A stretch of DNA of 64,000 nt, taken from NCBI GenBank assembly GCA_025786725.1, contig JAHLTZ010000030.1:1-64000 (forward strand), read 5' to 3'. The stretch comes from Syncephalis fuscata (Eukaryota > Zoopagomycota > Zoopagomycetes > Zoopagales > Piptocephalidaceae). The notes beneath the pieces are model-generated. The model was given only the letters and a program-made list of their open reading frames with translations. It did not search any database and was not told the origin of the DNA. Shown one piece after another: positions 35,848-48,211 of this stretch; position 1 is the first letter of the stretch; the number at the start of each line of letters is the position of its first letter. Position numbers and translations under genes: made by a program.

Positions 35848-37012
35848 ATGAGTACAAACCTTGACGATTTTCCTAGCTTTTGCTTTGGAGCAGGTGTATT
35901 TAGTGGAGCCTACAATTCAATTACTGAAACCAATGCTTATGCTGCTATTGAACAAGCACTAGAACGAGGCATGTTGACCGTTTGAATCTATTACAGCCGC
36001 TAACTCGCTAATGATGAACACTAGGTGTGCGTATGTTTGATACAGCACCTTATTATGGACGCAGTGAAATAATACTTGGCAAGGCACTACAACGAGTAGC
36101 AAAGCGTTTTCCACGCGATCAATATCTTATTTCTACCAAGATAGGGCGATATGGACCAAAACGTGCCGATTTCGACTATTCAGCCTCTCGAGTACGGCAA
36201 AGTATCAAAGAAAGCTGTGATAGACTAGGTGTTGACAAACTAGACATTGTATTCTGTCACGATGTTGAGTTTGTTTCAGAGGCTCAGGTATTGGATGAAG
36301 CATTACCAGCATTGTTTGAACTAAAGGTAAATAGTATCGATAGTTTAATTGATGGCACTTGTAATAGTAACTGATTGGTTGTAGGAACAAGGCTTAATCG
36401 GTCGTGTAGGCATTAGCGGTATGCTATAGACTATAATTATATACTTGTACTTATTTGTTTATAGGCTATCCACTGGATGTTTTGTTGAGTATTGCAGAGA
36501 AACAAGCTGCACGTAACCAGCCACTTGACATCTTACTTAGCTATTGCCATTATACGCTGCAAAGTACGCTGTTGAAAGAGTATAGTCCTCGATTTAGAGC
36601 CACTGGCATATCTCGAATTATAAATGCATCTCCACTATCAATGGGTCTATTTCGTGATGCAGATCCACCAGAATGGCATCCAGCTAGCCAGGAACTTCGA
36701 CAAACCGCCCGACACTGTGCAGCATTGTGTCATGAACAAGGGTGTTCAATCGCAGATATTGCCCTTTATTTTTCAATGCAGTTTACTGGTGCTGATACTA
36801 TCATTGTAGGTTGTTCTACACCAGAGGAACTTGACTGTGCATTGGATCGTTTCATGGAAATTCATGGCCCAAATCAATCTGCAATACACTCTTTTGGCAC
36901 AAATAATAATGGATACGATAAGGCGCACTATACGTCATGTCTAAAGCAAATCCAGCTTTTATTGGCACCTTATCATAATGTTTCATGGGCATCTCCTCCT
37001 CCTGATGCTTAA
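35848..37012 (+). CDS. Aldo-keto reductase, D-arabinose / L-galactose dehydrogenase type
   Basis: Four exons (35848..35968, 36025..36326, 36385..36418, 36465..37012) give 334 residues. NAD(P)-dependent oxidation of an aldose to its lactone, the step feeding erythroascorbate synthesis in fungi (ARA2). The barrel's catalytic tetrad is visible: Asp46 and Tyr51 in FDTAPYYGRSE, Lys79 in ISTKIGRYG, His119 in DIVFCHDVE. GISGYPLDVL and ASPLSMGLF are typical of the L-galactose/D-arabinose branch, and IIVGCSTPEEL marks the cofactor site. The first intron is GC-AG (CGAG|GCATGT), and exon 3 is only 34 nt. Confidence 0.9.
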
Positions 37013-37189
37013 TTATATAAAATGCTCATTTTAACATAAATACCAATCATTGTCATCAGTGTCATATTTTATATTCATTAGAACACAATTGCCAACAATA
37101 AACACCATAATCTATCACAGCATATTATTTAATTATTATCAGGCAGTATAGCATTATAAAATGTTTGTTCATCCATCTTATTCGTTTAT

Positions 37190-37772
37190 TTATTTCTTAA
37201 TAGTTACATGATTGGGCGTTGTTGATACTTTGGATGGTTTGGTTGGTATAGTATGCTTTTCAGGGCTCTCTTGACCTTTATTAGAGCAAGTAGAAGTATC
37301 ATCGCCAAATATACGTCGGCGAGCAGCCTCATAGCTCTTTTGTCGTTCATCGATAGACGGCGACGCTGCTGCTTGTTTGTTTGCTCTTTTGTCTATCGTT
37401 TCTTTGGGTCGTTGAAGAATCTTTCGCTAAATATCTAATGGTTATTCATAATAACATAGTAATTATTTCGCTATCTACTTGCCTCTGGCACATATTGAGT
37501 ACGGTCAGGATTATTATGCACAACTATTACATGTTCACCGCGATTTCTATTTGTCATTATTAGTATAAATTGTAAATACAATACGCCTACTTACGCTTCT
37601 TCCCATAGTTGTTGATTCCTGGCATGTTCGGTCGATAAGCCTTGAATAGGCAAAGGCTCCAACTAGACTATCGATCAGTATGCATTGCACAGTAGAATTG
37701 CCTACTTACTCCGGCGTCTTCGGCCGCCTCCCAATCATCGTAACAGTCATCTTGGTTGTTAATGCTACTCAT
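37190..37772 (-). CDS. SUZ-domain RNA-binding protein (SZRD1-like)
   Basis: Four exons (37710..37772, 37595..37662, 37483..37546, 37190..37426) give 143 residues. The N-terminal DDWEAAEDAG resembles the ESWEEAADSG start of SZRD1 proteins. The SUZ motif is in two parts: KILQRPKE, then RQKSYEAARRRIFG. SUZ segments bind RNA in relatives. The tail is Ser/Thr/Lys-rich. The third intron uses a GC donor (CCAGAG|GCAAGT). The track of acceptors near 37426 allows a choice; ATTTAG|CGAAAG is the one that avoids a stop and restores the family motif. Convergent with the aldo-keto reductase gene, with 177 bp between the stops. Confidence 0.85.
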
Positions 37773-37899
37773 TGATAAATAGTGTGGATATGGCTAATGA
37801 AATGTTGAATTGGCAAGGCCTTGTTTCACCAATAATTCAAAGACAGTTGATCAATTAAAATTAGTTACTATTATTATTAAATACTGTAACATCATAAGT

Positions 37900-38330
37900 A
37901 AACGGGTGAGTTGTGTTAAATTTGTTAATAATGAAGTTAGAACAAACATAAAAGCAGTTCTGGATAAAGGAAGACTAGGCGAGTATAGAATAGTATATAA
38001 AATGGTAAATGTACGGTGAGAAAGCATATAAAACGATGTCAAAGCTATAGTGTGTATAGCATAATGAGTGGTGTGAATAAAGTATATTGAAACATATAAA
38101 CAATAGAATGTGTCTAGTATGTTATAAAATGATATATATCATTATAGAATAAAATAGAATGATATAGGTGAATAAAGTATATGTGTACTGAATATATGCA
38201 TACTGGATAATGAATCTACAACGATGAGTATTTGATGATTGATGTTACTCACTATCAACTAGCATGTTCAATAGATTAGATGCTATTAAATGTAGCCATT
38301 TGACCACCGGATCATGTTAAATGGCAATAA
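37900..38330 (-). mobile_element. Truncated MITE-like element, inverted orientation
   Basis: Reverse-oriented copy of the left two thirds of the element seen at 47256-48092, with the end block at 38195-38330. The far end is lost near 37900 where similarity fades. A 69-residue frame at 37810-38019 lies in it and is not a gene. Confidence 0.6.
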
Positions 38331-40762
38331 ATAAAACAGCAATAAATAAATCATTGGCACTATTATTAAAATAGTTGGCGTAGATGCAGTATTAAATGTA
38401 GCTACTTGTAATCTAGCCATTCAAGTATCAGTGACTTTAATTGAATACATGTACCAGTATTTTAGTTTTAATAAACATAATAAGCACAACATTAGACAAA
38501 CTAGTAATGGAGTCACAGTGTTATGTTGATTCAGCAAACACCTCATGCGCTTCTTTATTAAATCTACCATTTCAATGTAATATATGTGTAATGCCCACCA
38601 CCTCCCTCTTTATTACCACCACTTCAATCAAACCAAAGCATTTAGCAGATGCGCAATAGCAATGCCAGTTAGTGTTGGGTAATATAAACCAGATAAGTAT
38701 ATGTCCCATTTAGAATCCAGCCCAAACAATAGTACCAACGACAGTATACAGTATTGTTGTCGATGCTTGTGCCAACGAATTCTATAGTTGGTATTGTAAG
38801 TTGCATGCAAAATATTTGTGCCCGATAACAAATGCAGTTCAGATATACTTGTTGATCCGGCACCAATGGTTGAATAGCTATAATAAAAGTGCGTTAGTAT
38901 TGTTTAGTAGTAATAAGCACCTACATCTAGTTGATTGTTCCTTGCGTATAGTTTATAGTGTACACGAGTGTAGTTGTTTGTGTATTGTTGTTATTTGTTA
39001 TACAAATAAACTAGAAATGTTGTTAAAAGTTGTTAAACAAGATAGCAGCTAATATAGCAACTATACGTCCACCTGGAGTACCGGCAATACTACGACTTGG
39101 GCGTAAGTAACATTTGTCGGATGCGTACAGCTCTATATTAGCTGCTATCTTGATGGCAATGCTGTTCAATAAATGTTACAAAATGCCATGGCAATTCAAG
39201 CGTAGCAATAAGCTGCACCAAACTATGGATTCACCCATTTGTAGTTGATGTCTAGAGCTGAACACATGAACACCACAACATATTACAACTAAACAGCACA
39301 TAGCCATATACTGATATGTCATTAAATGATTGTAGAATAACTGCTAGCTTTCTCTACAATACAATCGATAGTAGAGCTACAATTCTATTTCAGTCGCCAT
39401 TGCAGAGGACCTTCGGTCAGTCAAATTAATTTTCGTGTAACGCAGTCGAAAATCAAACAGTATGGTAGCTAGTGTTATTACAATCGTTTAACAACACCCA
39501 CAAGTAAACAGTGTAATGCATGGTATTCAGTACGAATAAGCCATATATCACACCAGTCCAGTGTGCAATGATAGTATCAGCAAGTTGAAGGCTATCAAAC
39601 ACACCTCCAGTGCACGTTCAATACAAGTGAGCACTAACATATGACCACCCATACGGGTCGCCGCATCAACATGAGGGGAGTGCCAGCAATACTGACTTGC
39701 TAAACACAGTACTGCACACCCTGTTATCCCACATATCTCCGCACTATGCCAGTATACAGCCGCCTAGTGCAGGCAACCATATAGTTGCTGAGCTAGTATA
39801 ACACAATAGTCTGCACTATTGTACTCTACATTCAACACAGCTCAAATGCATAACGCAGTATATCGTGATCAACCAACAAGGAGGTCACACACCACTAGAT
39901 ATAGCTACTAGAACATATGCTTTCAGCAACAAGCGGTTTACAGCATATTAACAACTAGAAACAAGAGAAAGCGAAGTAATGAGCAAAAGTACGCTCAGCA
40001 CAGCCTTATAAGCTTATTCCAAAATATATCCACCAATTAGAATGGACAATATTGGTAGAGTACATGGCGACTGTTTATTGGTGTATTGCGCCTGGCTGGA
40101 CCATTTTGGTGCACGGATGCCATTTCACCACTAGATCAGATGATAGTCCCTTTTTTATTCTACACTTGTCCACAAAACAATCATATCTGCACCAGTCGGT
40201 TGACTCGATTGTCCATCCAGCTATACTGAAGTGTGCTTCCATGTCAATTATAAATACAGGTAGCAATAAATATTTTATTAGCAGTTTATGTCTATTCTAT
40301 AGCAGAATGATAAGCATGTGAATGAATAACAACATCGCAACTGTATTGCTAGTGATTTAATAAAATAAATGAGTTGATATTTATAAATAACAAAATAGTG
40401 TCAAATGAACAGCAGTTTTAGCTAGCGCATATCTAATGTATTATACAGTTATAGAATATCATAAATATACAATGAGAAAGTATAAATAGCAACATTGAAG
40501 CTATATTATTTATTAAGCAATAAAACGATTTAATATATATAACAATATATATTGTCTGTATACCATAGAATAGTATATAGTTGTATGGATATACAATGGA
40601 AATGATATAAATGGATGGAGGATATATGCATACTGGATAATTGATCTACGATGATGAGTATTATGGACCCTGGCATGATTTACCACCCATTTTCATATTC
40701 AATAAAATAAATGTTATTAGATGTAGTCATTTGGCCATTAAATCATACTAAATCATTTGTGT
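38331..40762 (+). repeat. Ankyrin-relic repeat unit, copy 3 (type II, inverted)
   Basis: The only unit in opposite orientation, so its decayed gene reads on the plus strand. Ankyrin-like pieces in order: ECSCLCIVVICYTNKLEMLL near 38960-39030, IRPPGVPAILRLG at about 39061-39100 ending at a GTAAGT-like donor, NTVLHTLL near 39700, and the clear finger INQQGGHTPLDIAT at 39868-39909, then LVHGCHFTTRSDDSPFF near 40108-40160. An in-frame TAA near 39797 and frame changes separate the pieces. A 20-bp perfect inverted repeat lies at 39038-39057/39133-39152. It has a type II variable block (about 39340-39470). The outer element end is at 40620-40762. Confidence 0.65.
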
Positions 40763-41967
40763 TTATTTATAAACAAAATTTATAATAATATTAAATGACA
40801 CACAATATGTCAATTCTGTATTGCATCTTTAAATAATTAATTGTAATTATAATATATTGATATCTGTGGCGAAAAATATGAATTGCGTGGTGCAATAACG
40901 CTACACACTGCCGTATTTTATGCATAAATAAAGATATACTGTATTCATTATTTAAATTTGTTTTATTAATGTATATCAGTACTTGTGAGTATTATCCTGA
41001 CCCCCTCCCCAATAATAAAGACACAACAATTGGTGGAGAACCTGGGCATGCTCCCATTCTTTCTCCACCGTCCATTAACAATGGTGTTGCAATTTAAATA
41101 TATACATCACTTTTCAATTTTGTCTTGCTCAATTAATCCAATCAGCTCATATGTGACGGTGCTTGTTATGCCAATTGTATATAATAACGAGTGCGGTATT
41201 AATATGAAAAACGTTTAATTTACGCCTTTTCCTGTCATCAAATAAACTGTTTGTTACACATAACACAGCAATGGTGCAGCGTTATCATTTCCAATGCCGC
41301 GACGATGTTCCATCGTGAGTCGGTATTCTTGTAACTTTAAGGACCAACGACCAAGTTTACCAACTGGCTTAGGCCAGGACATTAGCTAGCGCAAAATCGA
41401 ATAATCAATGACAATGGTAAAGGATGGCTACATGCCCGGACTCTTCACCAACTGTGGTGTCATTGTTATCAGGGGTCGGGATAGCGCACACAATTTCTGA
41501 TAAAACAAATTCAAATAATAGAAAGGACTTATTTTTATTTCAAATGCTGGGTGCAATATGACTCTATTTATACGTAAAAGCAGGCAGTGTGCGAGATCAT
41601 TGCATCATGTGGTTTATATCTGTCATCATAAATATACCACCTTTTTTCTACTGCCTTTAAGCATCATTCCTTGTTATTGCTGTTTTCGTCCTACCCCTTT
41701 GTTCCTTTTTGTTTTACATTTTGAATGCCATCTTTTAATATTACATTTTGTTACACAACTTACGCAGGTCATCAATATTGAATGACATATTACAGTCAAA
41801 CAAATAGAGCAATATAATTATATATAAACCAAACTGAAACAGTAATGACGTAATTTTAATTCAATCTACTGTTGTGAAGCAATTCATTTATAAAACGCAA
41901 TAAAGCTAATTTTCACGCAATTATCACTTGATTCATCTTGTATACTTTACTGTTTTATTCGTTCAAT
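40763..41967. other. Intergenic region with a retroelement fossil
   Basis: Mostly AT-rich and non-coding apart from the RNase H remnant listed separately. Near 41017-41060 the sequence ACAACAATTGGTGGAGAACC looks like the junction of a long terminal repeat and primer-binding site, but no second repeat is visible, so this is only suggestive. Confidence 0.4.
41268..41500 (-). pseudogene. Ty3/gypsy retrotransposon RNase H fragment
   Basis: Read on the minus strand, the stretch gives FTIVIDYSILR, a stop, then LMSWPKPVGKLGRWSLKLQE followed by YRLTMEHRRG and NDNAAPLLC. This is the end of a Ty3/gypsy RNase H domain (consensus order: TDH-x-AL, L..W..P.GR.ARW...LQEYDF, H.PG..N..AD.LS). The catalytic Asp region is degenerate and stops are present. 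No protease, RT core or integrase is recognisable nearby, so this is a dead fragment. Confidence 0.7.
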
Positions 41968-42225
41968 ATGCCACTGAATATCGATGCATTGCGTAAAGAG
42001 ATGGCGCAACAGCCACCTTTCCATGACCAGCCACCGCCAATGCCTACTACTGCAAACAATAACCAATCTGATGCAACTAAGCAAGTTAAAGAGTGTGTCA
42101 AACAGGCCGTCGACCAAGATACAGCTAAAGAGGCTTCTAACACTGCCAATAAGGCAAGCACAACTAGTTCAACGATTGCAGATAAGCTAGTGCCATCAGC
42201 ATCGACGACAGCTTCAAAAAAATAA
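41968..42225 (+). CDS. Small hydrophilic protein of 85 residues, unknown
   Basis: Single exon from the ATG at 41968. The first 12 residues (MPLNIDALRKEM) are amphipathic, then a Pro-rich stretch (FHDQPPPMPTT), then a long Ala/Thr/Ser/Lys-rich segment with VKECVKQAVDQDTAKEASNT that could form an amphipathic helix, ending in KK. No family is recognised. The composition resembles small stress-type hydrophilic proteins, but I do not claim that. Followed 188 bp later by the SRP receptor gene on the same strand. Confidence 0.55.
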   Translation: MPLNIDALRKEMAQQPPFHDQPPPMPTTANNNQSDATKQVKECVKQAVDQDTAKEASNTANKASTTSSTIADKLVPSASTTASKK

Positions 42226-42413
42226 ATACTTCTATTTCTTCACATTATTATAATCATTATTAGACAATTAATCACCTAATTACCATCAGACCTTTATTGT
42301 TGATTATCATTGACTTTTTGAAACTGGTGTTTATTGGTTATCATTGACTGTTATCGCTTTTCGTTCACTAATATTACTATTCTTACGTACCTTTTACTTG
42401 CATCTATTCAAAC

Positions 42414-44730
42414 ATGCTGGATCATTTCACAATCTTCACTCGAGGCGGTATAGTTCTGTGGTCGAGTTCCTTCTCACCGCTACAAAGCAATCCAGTAGAT
42501 GATCTGGTACGCGAAGTATTAGTGGAGGAGCGTACAGGACAACGGGCTTTTGAAAGTGGCTCTTATACCGTACAGTGGACGTTGGCCAATGAACTGAATC
42601 TTGTCTTTGTAGTAGGTTGAACCTGTATATACCTATATCTATACAGTTGGTCTAACTACTAGTGTTATCAGGCAGTTTACCAAAAGATTCTACAGTTAGC
42701 CTATGTAGAAGATTTGTTACTTGGCGTACGACGGGCATTCACCGACATGTTTTCCGACATTTTGGTTAGCTGCTTAACCATCGTACTGCCACAAGATCAG
42801 TTTGCCAAATTCGATATTAAATATAACAATATTACGCGGAAACTAGAGGAACGAGAGTATTCAGTAAGTATATAAACCCATAGTACTGTGACACTGATGT
42901 TTATTATCACTAGTCTCGTGCCACCAAAGCACCGCGTCGATTTGAGGAAACTAAAAAGTATCAGAATACATTGGAAGCATCCCGTGGTAAAGGTAATTAG
43001 GCTTTAATAGAATATTCAATTGTTTATTAAATGGTGTAGGCAAAAAGGTCAATACAAGTGCATCCAGCCATGCATCTGAAACTAATGACGATGAGGACGA
43101 ACAAGTCGGTGTGGATTCACCAAGAGTACAGAGACATGGCAAAGGAAGACGTGGTAATAAGGATAAACCCAAAAAGTAAGCTAATCAATATTTACTGGCT
43201 ATATTTGTTTATAACGAGCGACGATAGAGAATCAAAGAACTCAGCACGTAAGCCACGAGTATGGGATGACACGTATAATGAAGAACAAGCAAAAACACTT
43301 GATTTTAGCGGTCAAAGTGATCTTACGGCAAATAATACGATTGATGCAGAGCGATTGGTAAGTGCAATAAATGGTAATGTTGCCAATAATATTGATGTAT
43401 TTCGATAGATTGATCGATCAGCATTGGGTGAACAAATATCGGGTGGCATATACAATGTTCGTACTATGGGCAATTCCGACGACGAAGAGGATGATGATGA
43501 TGACGACGGCCATAATGAAGCTGGACCAAGTGGTATGATGTCATTCTTCCAACGTATTACTGGTCAAGCGGCGGTGACTGAATCGGATTTGGCACCAGTG
43601 ATGAGAGCAATGAAAGAGCATTTAGTTAATAAGAATGTTGCAGCTCATATTGCTGACCATTTGTGTGAATCTATTTCTAGCGGTATTGTAGGTCGTCGAC
43701 TTGGTACATTCAAGAGTAGGTTTATGGCTCAATGGTCTACCTGACAACTAATATTGTTTGGTGATGTAAAGGTGTAAAGGCAGAAGTGAAGCGACAAATG
43801 GAGACGGCAGTAACTCGTATTCTTACACCACGTACTTCACTCGATGTACTACGTGATGTATTTGCCGCTCGTGATGAGCATCGCCCTTACACAATGGTGT
43901 TTGTCGGTGTCAACGGCGTTGGTAAATCGACCAATTTGTCAAAAACATGCTTCTGGCTACTTCAAAATAAGCTTAGCGTGCTTATTGCTGCGTGTGATAC
44001 ATTTAGATCAGGTGCAGTAGAACAGCTGCGTGTACATGCACGTAATTTGTGTGCACTTGAAAAGACGGCCCGTATTGAATTGTATGAACGTGGCTATGGT
44101 AAAGATGCGGCAGGTATTGCCAAAGATGCCATTAGTTATGGTAAGTTTTAATTTATCAATAGATTAGTACCGACTAAAACACAATTATTAATGTAATGTA
44201 TAATAGCCAAGGCCAATAAATTCGATGTAGTTTTGGTGGATACAGCAGGACGTATGCAAGATAATGAACCATTAATGCGATCCTTGTCCAAGGTAGCTTA
44301 TTTAATCATATTTGTTGGTGTAGTGTTTACTAATCATGGCCTATAGCTTGTCAGTGTCAATAATCCTGACAAGATTATATTTGTAGGAGAAGCATTAGTG
44401 GGTAATGAGGCTGTCGATCAATTAACTAAATTCAATCAAGCATTAAAAGACTTCTCTGGACTACAGCATCCGCGTCAAATTGATGGTATTATATTAACAA
44501 AATTTGATACTATAGATGATAAGGTATGCTTTACATTAATGCTCTAGCTATTTAATATTGACTATTTGTTCTGACTAACACGCTATTGTTATTGCTATTA
44601 GGTTGGCGCTGCATTGTCAATGACATTTATTACTGGTCAGCCTATTCTATTTGTTGGCACTGGTCAAACTTACACCGATCTTAAAGGCATGAATGTGCCA
44701 CATGTAGTGCAATCATTGTTACGTGATTAA
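42414..44730 (+). CDS. SRP101: Signal recognition particle receptor alpha subunit (SRP GTPase)
   Basis: Ten exons: 42414..42611, 42672..42863, 42914..42992, 43040..43175, 43228..43357, 43409..43715, 43772..44140, 44207..44292, 44347..44523, 44602..44730; 600 residues. Docks ribosome-SRP complexes at the ER membrane. The N-terminal SRX domain is clear ([36 protein letters not shown]) and binds SRP receptor beta. An acidic/basic linker follows (residues about 150-270, with an Asp-rich run), then the NG domain: G1 GVNGVGKST (393-401), DTFRSGA, DTAGR, the base-specificity motif TKFD, and a C-terminal [10 protein letters not shown] 36-nt in-frame segment at 42764..42799 begins GT and ends AG and could be either coding or a very short intron. 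Confidence 0.95.
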
Positions 44731-44811
44731 ATACCATTAATAATTGACGCGACAGAAATTAAAAAATAGTAATCGTTGTAGTTAATCTTGGCTTTCTTTT
44801 ATAAATAAACA

Positions 44812-47255
44812 CAAATGATTTAGTATGATTTAATGGCCAAATGACTACATCTAATAACATTTGTTTTATTGAATATGAAAATGGGTGGTAAATCATGCCA
44901 GGGTCCATAATACTCATCATCGTAGATCAATTATCCAGTATGCATATATCCTCCATCCATTTATATCATTTCCATTGTATATCCATACAACTATATACTA
45001 TTCTATGATATACAGACAATATATATTTGTTATATATATTAAATCGTTTTATTGCTTAATAAATAATATAGCTTCAATGTTGCTATTTATACTTTCTCAT
45101 TGTATATTTATGATATTCTATAACTGTATAATACATTAGATATGCGCTAGCTAAAACTGCTGTTCATTTGACACTATTTTGTTATTTATAAATATCAACT
45201 CATTTATTTTATTAAATCACTAGCAATACAGTTGCGATGTTGTTATTCATTCACATGCTTATCATTCTGCTATAGAATAGACATAAACTGCTAATAAAAT
45301 ATTTATTGCTACCTGTATTTATAATTGACATGGAAGCACACTTCAGTATAGCTGGATGGACAATCGAGTCAACCGACTGGTGCAGATATGATTGTTTTGT
45401 GGACAAGTGTAGAATAAAAAAGGGACTATCATCTGATCTAGTGGTGAAATGGCATCCGTGCACCAAAATGGTCCAGCCAGGCGCAATACACCAATAAACA
45501 GTCGCCATGTACTCTACCAATATTGTCCATTCTAATTGGTGGATATATTTTGGAATAAGCTTATAAGGCTGTGCTGAGCGTACTTTTGCTCATTACTTCG
45601 CTTTCTCTTGTTTCTAGTTGTTAATATGCTGTAAACCGCTTGTTGCTGAAAGCATATGTTCTAGTAGCTATATCTAGTGGTGTGTGACCTCCTTGTTGGT
45701 TGATCACGATATACTGCGTTATGCATTTGAGCTGTGTTGAATGTAGAGTACAATAGTGCAGACTATTGTGTTATACTAGCTCAGCAACTATATGGTTGCC
45801 TGCACTAGGCGGCTGTATACTGGCATAGTGCGGAGATATGTGGGATAACAGGGTGTGCAGTACTGTGTTTAGCAAGTCAGTATTGCTGGCACTCCCCTCA
45901 TGTTGATGCGGCGACCCGTATGGGTGGTCATATGTTAGTGCTCACTTGTATTGAACGTGCACTGGAGGTGTGTTTGATAGCCTTCAACTTGCTGATACTA
46001 TCATTGCACACTGGACTGGTGTGATATATGGCTTATTCGTACTGAATACCATGCATTACACTGTTTACTTGTGGGTGTTGTTAAACGATTGTAATAACAC
46101 TAGCTACCATACTGTTTGATTTTCGACTGCGTTACACGAAAATTAATTTGACTGACCGAAGGTCCTCTGCAATGGCGACTGAAATAGAATTGTAGCTCTA
46201 CTATCGATTGTATTGTAGAGAAAGCTAGCAGTTATTCTACAATCATTTAATGACATATCAGTATATGGCTATGTGCTGTTTAGTTGTAATATGTTGTGGT
46301 GTTCATGTGTTCAGCTCTAGACATCAACTACAAATGGGTGAATCCATAGTTTGGTGCAGCTTATTGCTACGCTTGAATTGCCATGGCATTTTGTAACATT
46401 TATTGAACAGCATTGCCATCAAGATAGCAGCTAATATAGAGCTGTACGCATCCGACAAATGTTACTTACGCCCAAGTCGTAGTATTGCCGGTACTCCAGG
46501 TGGACGTATAGTTGCTATATTAGCTGCTATCTTGTTTAACAACTTTTAACAACATTTCTAGTTTATTTGTATAACAAATAACAACAATACACAAACAACT
46601 ACACTCGTGTACACTATAAACTATACGCAAGGAACAATCAACTAGATGTAGGTGCTTATTACTACTAAACAATACTAACGCACTTTTATTATAGCTATTC
46701 AACCATTGGTGCCGGATCAACAAGTATATCTGAACTGCATTTGTTATCGGGCACAAATATTTTGCATGCAACTTACAATACCAACTATAGAATTCGTTGG
46801 CACAAGCATCGACAACAATACTGTATACTGTCGTTGGTACTATTGTTTGGGCTGGATTCTAAATGGGACATATACTTATCTGGTTTATATTACCCAACAC
46901 TAACTGGCATTGCTATTGCGCATCTGCTAAATGCTTTGGTTTGATTGAAGTGGTGGTAATAAAGAGGGAGGTGGTGGGCATTACACATATATTACATTGA
47001 AATGGTAGATTTAATAAAGAAGCGCATGAGGTGTTTGCTGAATCAACATAACACTGTGACTCCATTACTAGTTTGTCTAATGTTGTGCTTATTATGTTTA
47101 TTAAAACTAAAATACTGGTACATGTATTCAATTAAAGTCACTGATACTTGAATGGCTAGATTACAAGTAGCTACATTTAATACTGCATCTACGCCAACTA
47201 TTTTAATAATAGTGCCAATGATTTATTTATTGCTGTTTTATTTATTGCCATTTAA
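44812..47255 (-). repeat. Ankyrin-relic repeat unit, copy 4 (type II)
   Basis: Same orientation as copies 1, 2 and 5. Element end at 44818-44950; ankyrin-like frames on minus at 45251..45520, 46520..46771 and 46913..47131; inverted repeat near 46418/46512. The variable block (about 46115-46245) is type II and matches copy 3 closely. The ankyrin finger here reads GGHTPLDIAT, as in copy 3, against GDHSPLDIAT in copies 1, 2 and 5. Abuts the small element at 47256. Confidence 0.65.
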
Positions 47256-48092
47256 CATGATCCGGTGGTCAAATGGCTACATTTAATAGCATCTAATCTA
47301 TTGAACATGCTAGTTGATAGTGAGTAACATCAATCATCAAATACTCATCGTTGTAGATTCATTATCCAGTATGCATATATTCAGTACACATATACTTTAT
47401 TCACCTATATCATTCTATTTTATTCTATAATGATATATATCATTTTATAACATACTAGACACATTCTATTGTTTATATGTTTCAATATACTTTATTCACA
47501 CCACTCATTATGCTATACACACTATAGCTTTGACATCGTTTTATATGCTTTCTCACCGTACATTTACCATTTTATATACTATTCTATACTCGCCTAGTCT
47601 TCCTTTATCCAGAACTGCTTTTATGTTTGTTCTAGCTTTATTATTAATAAATCTTGACTAATTCTGCTCATTGGTCATGCATATATTTTCAACAACTTTG
47701 ACACTACTAATCGTCACTTTAGTTTGGATATTCATTATACAACTTTATTGATTTATTACACAAGAGCTACAAACCGCCTAAAGTCGCTGTCCGTCTGGTT
47801 CTAGCTGTATTATTGATAAAGCTCAGTTCATTTACTCGTTAGTCTATATATACTTGAGATTTATAGCAAATGGGCTGTTTACTATGTGATATAATAATAT
47901 ATAGTAGTGTGGAATATAATGAGAATGATATAGACGAATAGAAGATATATGTGTATTGAATATATGCATACTGGATAATGAATCTACAACGATGAGTATT
48001 TAATGATTGATGTCATTCACCACTCATCATCATGTTCAATATATTGAATATTATTAAATGTAGCCATTCAATCCTCATATCATACTAAATGT
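47256..48092 (+). mobile_element. MITE-like inverted-repeat element
   Basis: Near-identical to 31310-32166. Left end 47258-47390, right end 47960-48092, which terminates ATCATACTAAAT, the reverse complement of the ATTTAGTATGAT start seen at 44818. Non-coding. Confidence 0.65.
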
Positions 48093-48211
48093 TAATTATA
48101 TAATATGCTATATGTCATGTAACATTATTATACACTTTTTATGAACAATTTATTAGCATTTTCTATTTAACTTAATATTTAATTCATATTAATTATTATC
48201 GGTTACAAGCA

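Noticed and set aside
41017-41060. Possible LTR edge plus primer-binding site (ACAACAATTGGTGGAGAACC)
   Set aside because: No second long terminal repeat or gag-like frame is visible, so kept only as a remark.
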